Shown here one piece after another: positions 14,550 to 22,808 of a stretch of 23,459 nucleotides of DNA. Position 1 is the first letter of the stretch, and the number at the start of each line of letters is the position of its first letter. The translations under genes were made by a program, and so were the position numbers. The DNA is taken from NCBI GenBank assembly GCA_934454035.1, contig CAKSFY010000024.1, forward strand, positions 1 to 23,459, in the 5' to 3' direction. The DNA comes from an uncultured Clostridia bacterium (GTDB lineage: Bacteria > Bacillota > Clostridia > UBA1381). Below the pieces are notes generated by a model. That model was not told where the DNA came from and did no database searches. It saw nothing but the letters and a program-made list of their open reading frames with translations.

Positions 14550-16439
14550 ATGTATAATATATCGGTACCGATAATCGGTAATTCCGCCGAAAGAATGGGA
14601 CTTGAAAAACATTTAAAAAATTTAAAAAGACTTGAAGCAAAAAGAGTGATGATATCCATCAACAGATACTTCATCTCCGAAAAAGCAAGAAAAAGAGAGC
14701 TTGACGCACTTAAAAAATGCTGTGCATTTTTTAAAGAACACGGGCTCGAGGTCGGTGCATGGATTTGGACATTCATGATTAATGAGGACAACGACTATAT
14801 CCACATGGTCGGAATCAACGGAGAAACCAGCAAAACTCAAATCTGCCCTTCCGATGATAATTTTCGCAAATTTGCCTGCGATTATCTTACGGAAATTGCA
14901 GCCTGCGGCGTAGATTTAATTCAGTTTGACGATGACTTCCGCTACGGACATTATGACTTTGGAATAGGCTGTGCGTGTGAAAATCACCTGAAGTACATAA
15001 ATGAGCTTTTGGGTGAGAATATAAACCGCGAAGAGCTTGCAAAAAAAGTTCTCTCCGGCGGTGAAAGCAAATACAGAAACGCATGGCAGGAATCAAAAAA
15101 GCATTATTTCGAGCTTTTTGCAAGCGATGTCCGCAAAGCTGTTGATAAAGTAAATCCGGATATCCGTATCAGCATTTGTTCCTGTATGACCGTTTGGGAT
15201 TTTGACGGGGCAGACACAGCGTCTTTAAGCCGTATACTTGCCGGCAATACAAAACCCATAGCGCGTCTTATCGGTGCTCCGTACTGGGCAGTAAACAAAG
15301 GCTGGGGCAACAGACTTCAGAATATTATCGAGCTTGAAAGAATGGAAGCAAGCTGGTGCGGCGACGATATCGAATTGATGGCGGAGGGTGACGCATGGCC
15401 CCGTCCGAGAACACACTGTCCTGCAAGCTATCTGGAAATCTTTGATACCGCATTAAGAGCGTCGGGTGCGTTGAACGGAATTTTAAAATACGGATTGGAT
15501 TATTTTTCAAACCCCGACTACGAGCTCGGCTATATAGAAAGACACGAGAAAAACAAAGAAATTTACAAACAGATTGAAAAGCACTTTGATGATAAAACTC
15601 CCTGCGGAGTAAGAGTTTATGAGCGCATGAAAAAATTTGAAGATACGGTTATTCAGCCGGAATTTGAGGGCAGCAACGAAATTCAGAATCTTTTCTTCTC
15701 CCCTGCTGCAAAAATGCTGTCTGAAAACAGTATACCCACCACATACGCCGGAGACGGAATATGCGGAATTGCATTTGCCGAAAACGTTAAGGCTGTATCG
15801 CCCGAAGCCATGAAAAAAGGGCTTATAATAGACCTGCGTGCAGCTGAAATACTTAAAGAACAAGGCATAGACACAGGACTTTTGTCAATAGGCGAAAAAT
15901 ATAAAGCATCGGAAGAATATTTTGATTTTCTTGACGATACTCACAGAATCGATAATCAGGTCTGCGATATAAAGGTAAATGAAAATGCGAAAATTCTTTC
16001 TCATTTTATTTCCGATGACGCTGCCGGCGAAGAAAACAAACATACTGTCGGCTCATACTGCTACGAAAACAAGGACGGTCAGAAATTCCTGGTGTTCGCC
16101 TTTTATGCATATAATCAATGGTATTTCAGCGACAGTCATGCAAGAAGCTATATGCGCTCTGCTGAATTTAAATATGCCATTGACTTGTTCGGAGGAGAAA
16201 ACCTCCCTGCATATTCCTACGGAAATCCGGATTTATATATAATGGCAAAGAAAAACGATTCTTCAATGGCTGTAGGTCTGTGGAATATATTTGCCGATGA
16301 AATTTTTAAGCCTGTTATCGAGCTTGACAGAGAATATTCTGAAATTAAATTTATCAACTGCAGCGGAAAGCTTGAAGGCAACAAAGTTATTTTGTCCGAA
16401 ATGACACCTTTCAGTTTTGCAGGCTTTGAAGTTAAATAA
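14550..16439 (+). CDS. Unassigned TIM-barrel glycosidase-like protein
   Basis: This 629-aa soluble protein has no signal peptide. I cannot place it in a named glycoside hydrolase family. Residues 30-320 read as a (beta/alpha)8 barrel: strands near KRVMISIN, EVGAWIWTF, VDLIQFDDDF, IRISICS, IARLIGAPYW, IELMAEGDAWP and LNGILKYGL. D127-D129 in QFDDDFRYGH and E276/E279 in ELMAEGDAWPRPRTHC sit at strand ends, where retaining enzymes hold their acids. Next comes a flavodoxin-like stretch (about 380-450, KGLIIDLRAAEILKEQGID) like the GH42 beta-galactosidase trimerisation domain, then a C-terminal beta domain. GAAGGGAG stands nine bases before the start. It is probably controlled by the divergent PocR-AraC regulator, with the EamA transporter 14 bases downstream. 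An intracellular enzyme on an imported glycoside is inferred. Confidence 0.8.
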   Translation: MYNISVPIIGNSAERMGLEKHLKNLKRLEAKRVMISINRYFISEKARKRELDALKKCCAFFKEHGLEVGAWIWTFMINEDNDYIHMVGINGETSKTQICPSDDNFRKFACDYLTEIAACGVDLIQFDDDFRYGHYDFGIGCACENHLKYINELLGENINREELAKKVLSGGESKYRNAWQESKKHYFELFASDVRKAVDKVNPDIRISICSCMTVWDFDGADTASLSRILAGNTKPIARLIGAPYWAVNKGWGNRLQNIIELERMEASWCGDDIELMAEGDAWPRPRTHCPASYLEIFDTALRASGALNGILKYGLDYFSNPDYELGYIERHEKNKEIYKQIEKHFDDKTPCGVRVYERMKKFEDTVIQPEFEGSNEIQNLFFSPAAKMLSENSIPTTYAGDGICGIAFAENVKAVSPEAMKKGLIIDLRAAEILKEQGIDTGLLSIGEKYKASEEYFDFLDDTHRIDNQVCDIKVNENAKILSHFISDDAAGEENKHTVGSYCYENKDGQKFLVFAFYAYNQWYFSDSHARSYMRSAEFKYAIDLFGGENLPAYSYGNPDLYIMAKKNDSSMAVGLWNIFADEIFKPVIELDREYSEIKFINCSGKLEGNKVILSEMTPFSFAGFEVK

Positions 16440-16453
16440 AGAGAGGATTTATA

Positions 16454-17305
16454 ATGACTTATTTTTTACTATTGTTAATTATCGGTGATCAGCTTCTTGA
16501 GTCTGTTATGTCAAAGCAGTACAATATAAAAGCAAAACTAAACAATGTTTTGCTTTTTGCCGGAGTTTCCTGCTTTTTTGCACTGGTTTTCTTTGTCTTA
16601 AACAGTCGGGGAAATCTCGAATTTAACAGTGCGATTGTACCTTATGCCATTGCTTTTGCGGTGGCATTCGGTACTGCGACGGTGACTGCTGTATTTGCAA
16701 TTAAGACAGGTCCTCTGTCGCTTACGACGCTCTTTTCGTCCTATTCGCTGCTTATTCCCACCTTTTACGGAATACTGATTTTAAAAGACCCGATAAGTCC
16801 CACGCTTTACATAGGACTTGCCGCGCTTTTGGTGTCGCTCTTTTTAATCAATATGAAAAAGAACGAAAATTTAAAATTTTCGCCTGCATGGATTGTCTTT
16901 GTGCTGCTGGGATTTGTTTCAAACGGTATGTGCTCCACTATTCAAAAAATGCAGCAGATAAAATTTGACGGCGCATACAAAAACGAATTTATGATAATCG
17001 CACTTATTATCGTTACTGTTGTGCTTTTGATATGCGGTCTTTCAAGAAAAGGAAACAAAGCGGAAATGATTAAACCCTGTCTTAAATACGGAGCCGTAAA
17101 GGGACTCGGCAACGGGTTTTTGAATTACCTGGTAATGGTTACCTCTGCGCTTCTTCCGAATTCCGTCCTGTTCCCGTCAATCTCGGCAGGCGGAACGATT
17201 GTGACCTTTCTCTGTTCGGTTTTTGTTTACAAAGAAAAGCTTACAAGAACACAAACGGTCGGATACATATTGGGAATTGCATCGATAATATTCCTTAATT
17301 TATAG
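16454..17305 (+). CDS. EamA-family (DMT superfamily) transporter
   Basis: This 283-aa membrane protein has ten hydrophobic segments (for example 29-49, 58-83, 88-110, 115-133, 144-162, 177-195, 211-233, 241-258, 267-283), arranged as two five-helix halves typical of drug/metabolite transporters. The second half ends SISAGGTIVTFLCSVFVYKEKLT, the usual EamA repeat ending. GAGAGG lies seven bases before ATG, and the gene starts 14 bases after the glycosidase-like gene, so they share a transcript. By linkage it may move a sugar, a glycoside or a breakdown product. Members also export amino acids and metabolites, so direction and substrate are open. Confidence 0.85.
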   Translation: MTYFLLLLIIGDQLLESVMSKQYNIKAKLNNVLLFAGVSCFFALVFFVLNSRGNLEFNSAIVPYAIAFAVAFGTATVTAVFAIKTGPLSLTTLFSSYSLLIPTFYGILILKDPISPTLYIGLAALLVSLFLINMKKNENLKFSPAWIVFVLLGFVSNGMCSTIQKMQQIKFDGAYKNEFMIIALIIVTVVLLICGLSRKGNKAEMIKPCLKYGAVKGLGNGFLNYLVMVTSALLPNSVLFPSISAGGTIVTFLCSVFVYKEKLTRTQTVGYILGIASIIFLNL

Positions 17306-17323
17306 CATTATCCGTCTAAATAA

Positions 17324-17356
17324 AGCAATAAAAGGCAGTGGGTAAAAGCCACCGCC
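17324..17356 (-). terminator. Intrinsic terminator of the metF-metH operon
   Basis: On the minus strand, GGCGGTGG (17356-17349) pairs with CCACTGCC (17341-17334, one G-U pair) over a 7-base loop, followed by TTTTATTGC. It lies about 100 bases past the metH stop; the 17361-17417 hairpin comes first and may act too. Confidence 0.7.
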
Positions 17357-17360
17357 AAAT

Positions 17361-17420
17361 AATGAACCGACCCCCAAAATCATACCAAAAACCTAACGAT
17401 TTGGAGGTCGGTTCATTTTG
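17361..17420 (+). terminator. Terminator hairpin after the EamA gene (possibly bidirectional)
   Basis: An 18-bp stem pairs 17361-17378 with 17400-17417, with one C-A mismatch on the plus strand (G-U on the minus). The loop is 21 bases and TTTTG follows on the plus side. It ends the glycosidase-like/EamA transcript and probably also hinders metH read-through. Confidence 0.7.
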
Positions 17421-17456
17421 CATTCCGGACTTTTTTTACATACCATTTTTACATGT

Positions 17457-19859
17457 TTAATCAGCCGCGCCTATCTCATCATTCAATGCCTCGGCATAGC
17501 GAACGGTTTCCATTGCGTCCTTTGCATATTTGTCCGCACCGATCATGTCGGCATACTCTTTTGTCAGGACTGCACCGCCGACAACTATGCGGCAGTCGGG
17601 GGTCTTGCTCCGCAGCTGTTTTATTGTCTCCTCCATTGCAGGAACCGTGGTTGTCATTAATGCACTCAGTCCGACCAGCGGTGCTTTTTCTTTAAAAGCG
17701 GTTTCGGCAATCAACTCGGGCGGTACATCCTTACCCAAATCTATAACGTCAAAATCGTAATTTTGCAGCAGTGTCTTGACAATATTTTTGCCTATATCGT
17801 GAATATCGCCCTTTACCGTGGCAATGACGATTTTCAATTTCTTTTTTCTTTTTTCTCCGCTTTCCAGAAGTTTTGATTTGATTACTTCAAATGCGGATTT
17901 TGCCGCTTCGGCACTCATTAAAAGCTGCGGCAAAAAAAGCGTTTTCTTTTCAAAGCGTGCCCCGGTTTCATCAAGTGCCGGAATAATGGCGGAGTCAATT
18001 ATTTCTATCGGAGAAAGCTCGGATAAAAGCCTTTGGGTGCATGCGGCTGATTCATCTTTAAGACCTTTCAATATACATTTTTTCAGAGTTTCCGAATCGG
18101 ATGTATCTTGTTTTGAATCGCCGATCGGCGCGGCAGGCTTTTCTAAAGAAGCATAGCCTATATACCTTTCAAAATTAGGGTCAAGATCAGAAATTGCAAG
18201 ATAGCCGTAGTATGCGTCCTTCATACTCTTTGAATGAGGATTCATAATGGCAGCACCAAGACCCTTTTGCATAGCCGAGACAAAAAACGCTGAATTCACA
18301 ATATCCCTTTGCGGCAGCCCGAACGAAACATTCGATACTCCGAGACTTGTTTTAATTCCTCTTTTTGACAGCTCCTCTATACAATCCAGCGTTACGGCGG
18401 CAGACAAACTGTTTGAGCTTACAGTCATCGCCAGCGGGTCAACAATAATATCATTTTTTGAAATTCCGTACTTTTCTGCACAGGAAATAATATTTTCGGC
18501 AATTTTTATCCTCCCGTCCGCGGTATCGGGAATTCCGCTCTCATCTAAAGTCAGCGCAATTATTACACCGCCGTATTTTGCGGCAAGCGGAAAAATCTTT
18601 TCCATACTTTCTTTCTTTCCGTTGACCGAGTTAATAAGCGCTTTTCCGTTATATATTCTCAGTGCCGCCTCCATAGCTTTATCATCGGAGGTATCGAGCT
18701 GCAGCGGCAGGTCTGAAACGCTTTGAAGCTCCCTGACGGTTTTTACAAGCATTTCACATTCGTTTATTTCCGGCAAGCCGACATTGACATCAAGCACATC
18801 TGCGCCTGCCTCCTGCTGAGATATGCCCTCTTTTAAAATATAATCAAGATTTTGCTCACGAAGCGCATTTTTCAAAAGAGGTTTCCCGGTCGGGTTAATC
18901 CTCTCCCCTATCAGTATCGGAATTTTGTCAAATTCAGTTGTGTGCGTGTAAGAGGATATTACTGTTTTTTCTTTTTTCACCGGAGCAGTATATCGGAGAT
19001 GACTTGTTTTTTCTTTGGTAAGACGTATATACTCCGGCGTTGTTCCGCAGCAGCCGCCGAGCACAGAGGCACCCATCTGCGCAATATTAAGCATGGTATC
19101 GGAAAAATGGTCTGCGGTCAGGTCATATTCCGTCTTTCCGTCGCGAACCACGGGGAGTCCTGCGTTTGGAGATACAATAACCGGGATTGACGCACAGGCT
19201 AAAAGCTCTTTAATTATCGGCATCATTTTGTCCGGCCCCAAGCTGCAATTTATTCCGAGCGCATCAACTCTCAGTCCCTCCAAAAGCGCAACCATGGCAG
19301 CAGGCGAAGCGCCCGTCATCAAATTTCCGCTTTCGTCATAAGCATTTGTCACAAACACCGGCAAATCGGAGTTTTCCTTTGCTGCAAGTACTGCCGCTTT
19401 GGTTTCATAGCTGTCGTTCATAGTTTCGATAATGATTAAATCCGCTCCGTATTTTTTTCCGAGCCTGACCGAATCGGAAAAAACGGCAGCCGCATCCTCA
19501 AAATCCAAATCGCCCAAAGGCTTTAAAAGCTTGCCTGTCGGGCCTATGTCAAGGGCAACAAACTTATCGCTTCCGCCGTACATATCTACCGCATTTTTTG
19601 CATTAAGCACCGCCGCCGAAATTATCCTTTCCAAATCGGTTTTTGAAAACTTTATGCTGTTAGCTCCGAATGTGTTCGTGGTAATTATATCGCTTCCCGA
19701 CTTCAGATACTCCAAATGAATATCGCGTATTATTTCCGGGTGGGTCAGATTCCAAAGCTCGGGAAGCTCACCGGGTTTTAACCCTTTTGATTGGAGCAGC
19801 GTTCCCAATCCGCCGTCAAAATAAAGTCTGCCTTTTTTTAAAGCTGAGCGTATATCCAT
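17457..19859 (-). CDS. metH: Cobalamin-dependent methionine synthase lacking activation domain
   Basis: This 800-aa enzyme transfers methyl from methyl-THF to homocysteine through cobalamin. Domains in order are: homocysteine-binding barrel (1-285) with zinc cysteines C205 (GINCSLGP) and C270-C271 (GGCCGTTPEY); pterin-binding barrel (about 312-565; IGERINPTGK, DVLDVNVG, LGVSNVSFGLP); helical cap (about 590-670); and cobalamin-binding Rossmann domain (675-795) with the DxHxxG motif D685-H687-G690 in KGDIHDIGK and a later GGA (761-763). It stops there, whereas the E. coli enzyme (over 1200 aa) continues into a SAM-dependent activation domain. That domain is encoded by the gene two bases upstream, so reactivation is supplied in trans. 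AAAGGA precedes ATG. Confidence 0.95.
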   Translation of the reverse strand: MDIRSALKKGRLYFDGGLGTLLQSKGLKPGELPELWNLTHPEIIRDIHLEYLKSGSDIITTNTFGANSIKFSKTDLERIISAAVLNAKNAVDMYGGSDKFVALDIGPTGKLLKPLGDLDFEDAAAVFSDSVRLGKKYGADLIIIETMNDSYETKAAVLAAKENSDLPVFVTNAYDESGNLMTGASPAAMVALLEGLRVDALGINCSLGPDKMMPIIKELLACASIPVIVSPNAGLPVVRDGKTEYDLTADHFSDTMLNIAQMGASVLGGCCGTTPEYIRLTKEKTSHLRYTAPVKKEKTVISSYTHTTEFDKIPILIGERINPTGKPLLKNALREQNLDYILKEGISQQEAGADVLDVNVGLPEINECEMLVKTVRELQSVSDLPLQLDTSDDKAMEAALRIYNGKALINSVNGKKESMEKIFPLAAKYGGVIIALTLDESGIPDTADGRIKIAENIISCAEKYGISKNDIIVDPLAMTVSSNSLSAAVTLDCIEELSKRGIKTSLGVSNVSFGLPQRDIVNSAFFVSAMQKGLGAAIMNPHSKSMKDAYYGYLAISDLDPNFERYIGYASLEKPAAPIGDSKQDTSDSETLKKCILKGLKDESAACTQRLLSELSPIEIIDSAIIPALDETGARFEKKTLFLPQLLMSAEAAKSAFEVIKSKLLESGEKRKKKLKIVIATVKGDIHDIGKNIVKTLLQNYDFDVIDLGKDVPPELIAETAFKEKAPLVGLSALMTTTVPAMEETIKQLRSKTPDCRIVVGGAVLTKEYADMIGADKYAKDAMETVRYAEALNDEIGAAD

Positions 19860-19861
19860 GA

Positions 19862-20539
19862 TTATTCCTTTCTGAATTCACATTCCTTATTATTACATGA
19901 TTTACATTTATTTTCCGAAAAATCCGGTTTTTCATCGGTTATCCCGATTATTGCGGAAACCGATTTTGACGGAACCATCATAAGACTGTCCGTAAGCGAT
20001 ACTCCGATTTTTTTCGGGCATTCCAGCGCCCTGAAAATTTCTTTTTGCGCCGAAAGAGGAAAATCTCCGTAGCCGGGACTGAATCTTGGGGTTAAATATT
20101 TACCGCGTTTTTCAAAATCAAGCCGAAAATTTTCACAAATTATGTCGCACCAATCCTCGATTGCAGCGGCGCCTGCCGCCTGAAAAATCAACGCGTCTGT
20201 CGGAGAAAGCCTTGACGCTTTGGCAATTATGCGGTCGATTTCTATCCCTATTGTTGCGGTAAAAAGAATAAACTCGCTGCATTTGCAAAGTGCTTTGGCA
20301 AGATTTTTTGACTTTGCAGACATAAATGTCAAATTTAAGTTTCCGTCCGATTCCGCCTGCACAGGGAAAATGTCATAGCAGGCTTTGCATTTTAAAGCTT
20401 GAGCAACTCTTTGAATATTGTCCGTTATAAGCTTATCGAGCGGATTTATTATATCCGCCGCTTTATACCCCATATATCTGCATACTTCGCTTTTGCTTAT
20501 TTTTATACGGTTTTTGTCTTCATATATAACATTAATCAT
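19862..20539 (-). CDS. Stand-alone methionine synthase activation-domain protein
   Basis: This 225-aa protein matches the C-terminal activation domain of MetH, which binds SAM and reductively remethylates oxidised cobalamin. The key motif is RFSPGYGDFPLS (152-163), like the RxxPGY SAM loop of E. coli MetH, followed by SLTDSLMMVPSKSVSAIIGI (181-200). The first 110 residues are less conserved and help form the helmet-shaped fold. The C-terminus has three closely spaced cysteines (C212, C215, C220; CKSC...C) that the E. coli domain lacks; they may bind a metal or cluster. It lies between metF and metH with gaps of four and two bases, so all three proteins should be made together. Confidence 0.88.
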   Translation of the reverse strand: MINVIYEDKNRIKISKSEVCRYMGYKAADIINPLDKLITDNIQRVAQALKCKACYDIFPVQAESDGNLNLTFMSAKSKNLAKALCKCSEFILFTATIGIEIDRIIAKASRLSPTDALIFQAAGAAAIEDWCDIICENFRLDFEKRGKYLTPRFSPGYGDFPLSAQKEIFRALECPKKIGVSLTDSLMMVPSKSVSAIIGITDEKPDFSENKCKSCNNKECEFRKE

Positions 20540-20543
20540 AAGC

Positions 20544-21416
20544 TTATTCTCTCCCGAGAATTACCGATAGATTATCGCATATTTTTGTTGCAACCTCCGG
20601 TTTGTTCATTGAATAGACGTGTATGGCGTTTACTCCGTTGGCAAGAAGGTCTATTATCTGTTCCGTAGCATAAGCAATCCCTGCCTGCATCATTGCAGGC
20701 GGAGTATCTCCGAACCGGTCAACAATCGATTTAAACTTTTGCGGCATATGCGAGCCGGAAAGTTTAATTGCCCTTTCCACCTGATTCCCGTTTGTTATCG
20801 GCATTATCCCGGCCACTATCGGAACGGTAATTCCGGCTTCTCTGATTTTATAGAGAAAATTATATAAAAGATTATTGTCAAAAAACATCTGAGTTGTCAG
20901 GAAATCGCAGCCTGCATCTGTTTTTTCCTTAAGATATTTTATGTCATCTTTCTGATTGCGGCTTTCGGGATGAACTTCAGGGTAGCATGCGCCCCCTATG
21001 CAAAAATCCGCTCCGCTCCGTTTCAGCTCATATATTAAGTCAACCGCATGATGATACTGCCATTTCGAGCGGTCGGAGTTTTCGGGTATGTCGCCCCTTA
21101 ATGCCAATACATTTTCTATGCCCAGTCTTTTCATATCGGCAATACGCGCACGAACAGTTTCCTTTGTTGATGATACACATGTCAGATGTGCAATCATCGG
21201 CACATTGAAATTTGAATTTATATCCTCCGCTATATCGAGAGTATAGCGGCTTGTTCCGCCGCCTGCGCCGTATGTCACGCTCATAAAATCCGGCTTCAGC
21301 TTTGCTATATGCTCGGCAGCGTATTTGACGGTTTCGTATGTATCGTCGGTTTTCGGCGGAAAAACTTCAAACGAAACGGTCGGTTTCCCTGCCGACAAAA
21401 TTGTTGATATTTTCAT
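20544..21416 (-). CDS. metF: Methylenetetrahydrofolate reductase
   Basis: This 290-aa FAD-dependent barrel enzyme reduces methylene-THF to methyl-THF, the methyl donor for MetH. Motifs are SFEVFPPK with catalytic glutamate E17, VTYGAGGGTS (47-56), ALRGD with D109, GGACYPEVHPES (141-152) and TTQMFFDN (174-181). Length fits the single-domain bacterial form. The frame extends to 21446, but GGAG inside those codons serves ATG 21416 seven bases on, so the shorter start is preferred. It is first in the metF-activator-metH operon and diverges from ychF. Confidence 0.95.
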   Translation of the reverse strand: MKISTILSAGKPTVSFEVFPPKTDDTYETVKYAAEHIAKLKPDFMSVTYGAGGGTSRYTLDIAEDINSNFNVPMIAHLTCVSSTKETVRARIADMKRLGIENVLALRGDIPENSDRSKWQYHHAVDLIYELKRSGADFCIGGACYPEVHPESRNQKDDIKYLKEKTDAGCDFLTTQMFFDNNLLYNFLYKIREAGITVPIVAGIMPITNGNQVERAIKLSGSHMPQKFKSIVDRFGDTPPAMMQAGIAYATEQIIDLLANGVNAIHVYSMNKPEVATKICDNLSVILGRE

Positions 21417-21470
21417 AATGAGTCTCCGTTCCTGCCGCTTTGGCATCGGTTGATTTTTGTTGTTCTTTTT

Positions 21471-21499
21471 ATTTTATCATATTTTATTTTTTTTATCAA
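21471..21499 (-). promoter_or_regulatory. Promoter of metF operon
   Basis: On the minus strand, TTGATA (21494-21499), 17 bases, TAAAAT (21471-21476). The leader to ATG 21416 is about 48 nt, too short for a SAM or cobalamin riboswitch. I found none in the spacer. Confidence 0.65.
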
Positions 21500-21608
21500 C
21501 TTGTTTTGCAAAAATCAGCTTATTTCGATAAAAAGCAAATTAAATCAAGCAATATTGTGCACTGTTGTGACAAAATGCAAGAGAATATAAAAAATATAAC
21601 CTCAACTC

Positions 21609-21637
21609 TTGATAAATTTGAGCATATATGATATAAT
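21609..21637 (+). promoter_or_regulatory. Promoter of ychF
   Basis: TTGATA (21609-21614), 17 bases, perfect TATAAT (21632-21637). CTCAA (21601-21605) and TTGAG (21618-21622) form an inverted repeat around the -35, which might be a control site. The rest of the metF-ychF gap is plain AT-rich sequence. Confidence 0.7.
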
Positions 21638-21712
21638 TAAAATATTGTATCGGTTGTTTTTTCTTAACCAACCATGAAAAAAGCCAGTAAAATCAAGGAG
21701 ATGTAAATACAA

Positions 21713-22807
21713 ATGAAATTAGGTATAGTAGGGCTGCCGAATGTGGGCAAATCAACATTATTCAACGCAATTACACAGGCAGGGGCAGAATCGGCAAATT
21801 ATCCTTTCTGCACAATCGAGCCGAATGTAGGAATCGTTGATGTGCCGGACGAGCGCGTAGATGCCCTCGCAAAGATGTACAATCCTAAAAAGGTTACAAG
21901 AGCATATATAGAATTTGTTGATATTGCGGGGCTTGTAAAGGGTGCTTCAAAGGGTGAAGGACTCGGAAACAAATTTTTGTCCCATATAAGAGAGGTTGAC
22001 GCAATCGTTCATGTGGTAAGATGCTTTGAAGATGCAAATATTACTCATGTTGACGGAAGTATAGACCCGTTAAGAGATATAGATACTATTCAGCTTGAGC
22101 TGATTTTTTCCGATTTGGAAATTCTGGAAAGGCGAATCGACAGAACCAAAAAGGCTATGAAAGGCGATAAAACGCTTGCTTCCGAACTTGAACTGTTGGA
22201 AAGAGTAAAATCAGCGCTTGAAAACGGTAAACCTGCCAGAAGCCTTGAATATACAGAGGATGAATTTAATATTATAAAGGATGTTGCACTGATTTCCCTG
22301 AAGCCTGTTTTGTATGCGGCAAATGTTGCCGAGGATGACTTCCAGAAAGGAATAGAAAATAACAAATTCGTCAATGCGGTAAAAGAGCTTGCGGCATCTG
22401 AGGGCTCGGAGGTTATGCCCGTTTCGGCAAAAATAGAAGAGGAAATTGCACAGCTTGACGGCGAAGAAAAATCAATGTTTTTAGAGGAGCTCGGCATGAG
22501 CGAGTCCGGACTTGACAGACTGATAAAGGCAAGTTACAAACTTTTGGGGCTTATCAGCTATCTTACCGCAGGAGAGCCGGAAGTGCGCGCATGGACAATA
22601 ACCCAAGGAACAAAAGCGCCTCAGGCGGCAGGCAAAATTCACAGTGATTTTGAAAGAGGCTTTATACGTGCAGAAGTAGTTGCTTATGATGACCTTATGG
22701 CATGCGGAAGCATGACTGCGGCAAAGGAAAAAGGACTTGTGCGTTCCGAGGGAAAGGAGTACGTGATGAAGGACGGAGATATTGTTCTCTTCCGATTCAA
22801 TGTCTGA
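21713..22807 (+). CDS. ychF: Ribosome-associated ATPase YchF/OLA1
   Basis: This 364-aa Obg-family P-loop protein prefers ATP over GTP and binds ribosomes; it is linked to stress control and translation. The P-loop is GLPNVGKS (7-14), the G3 motif is DIAG (70-73) followed by LVKGASKGEGLGNKFL, and the G4 position reads NVAE (204-207) in place of NKxD, which explains ATP preference. A coiled-coil insertion lies near 128-170 and a TGS domain at 281-363. Length and order are standard. AAGGAG precedes the start at a rather long 12-base spacing. It heads a transcript continuing into an EamA-type gene one base downstream. Confidence 0.97.
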   Translation: MKLGIVGLPNVGKSTLFNAITQAGAESANYPFCTIEPNVGIVDVPDERVDALAKMYNPKKVTRAYIEFVDIAGLVKGASKGEGLGNKFLSHIREVDAIVHVVRCFEDANITHVDGSIDPLRDIDTIQLELIFSDLEILERRIDRTKKAMKGDKTLASELELLERVKSALENGKPARSLEYTEDEFNIIKDVALISLKPVLYAANVAEDDFQKGIENNKFVNAVKELAASEGSEVMPVSAKIEEEIAQLDGEEKSMFLEELGMSESGLDRLIKASYKLLGLISYLTAGEPEVRAWTITQGTKAPQAAGKIHSDFERGFIRAEVVAYDDLMACGSMTAAKEKGLVRSEGKEYVMKDGDIVLFRFNV

Positions 22808-22808
22808 T

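Noticed and set aside
14546..15874. Minus-strand frames opposite the glycosidase-like gene
   Set aside because: They overlap each other in several frames, have no start signals, and the plus frame is long and continuous with a good ribosome site.
17818..18726. Plus-strand frames of 112-159 codons opposite metH
   Set aside because: They are antisense shadows of metH, with no ribosome binding sites and serine/phenylalanine-rich composition typical of antisense reading.
21599..21623. TTATCAAGAG-like start of an S-box (SAM) riboswitch on the minus strand
   Set aside because: The conserved GGCCC...GCAACC core that must follow is absent, and it lies upstream of the metF promoter; the match is chance overlap with the ychF -35.
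21674..21706. 10-codon leader frame (MKKASKIKEM) ending six bases before ychF
   Set aside because: No ribosome binding site precedes it, and its body contains the ychF Shine-Dalgarno; no attenuator structure is visible.
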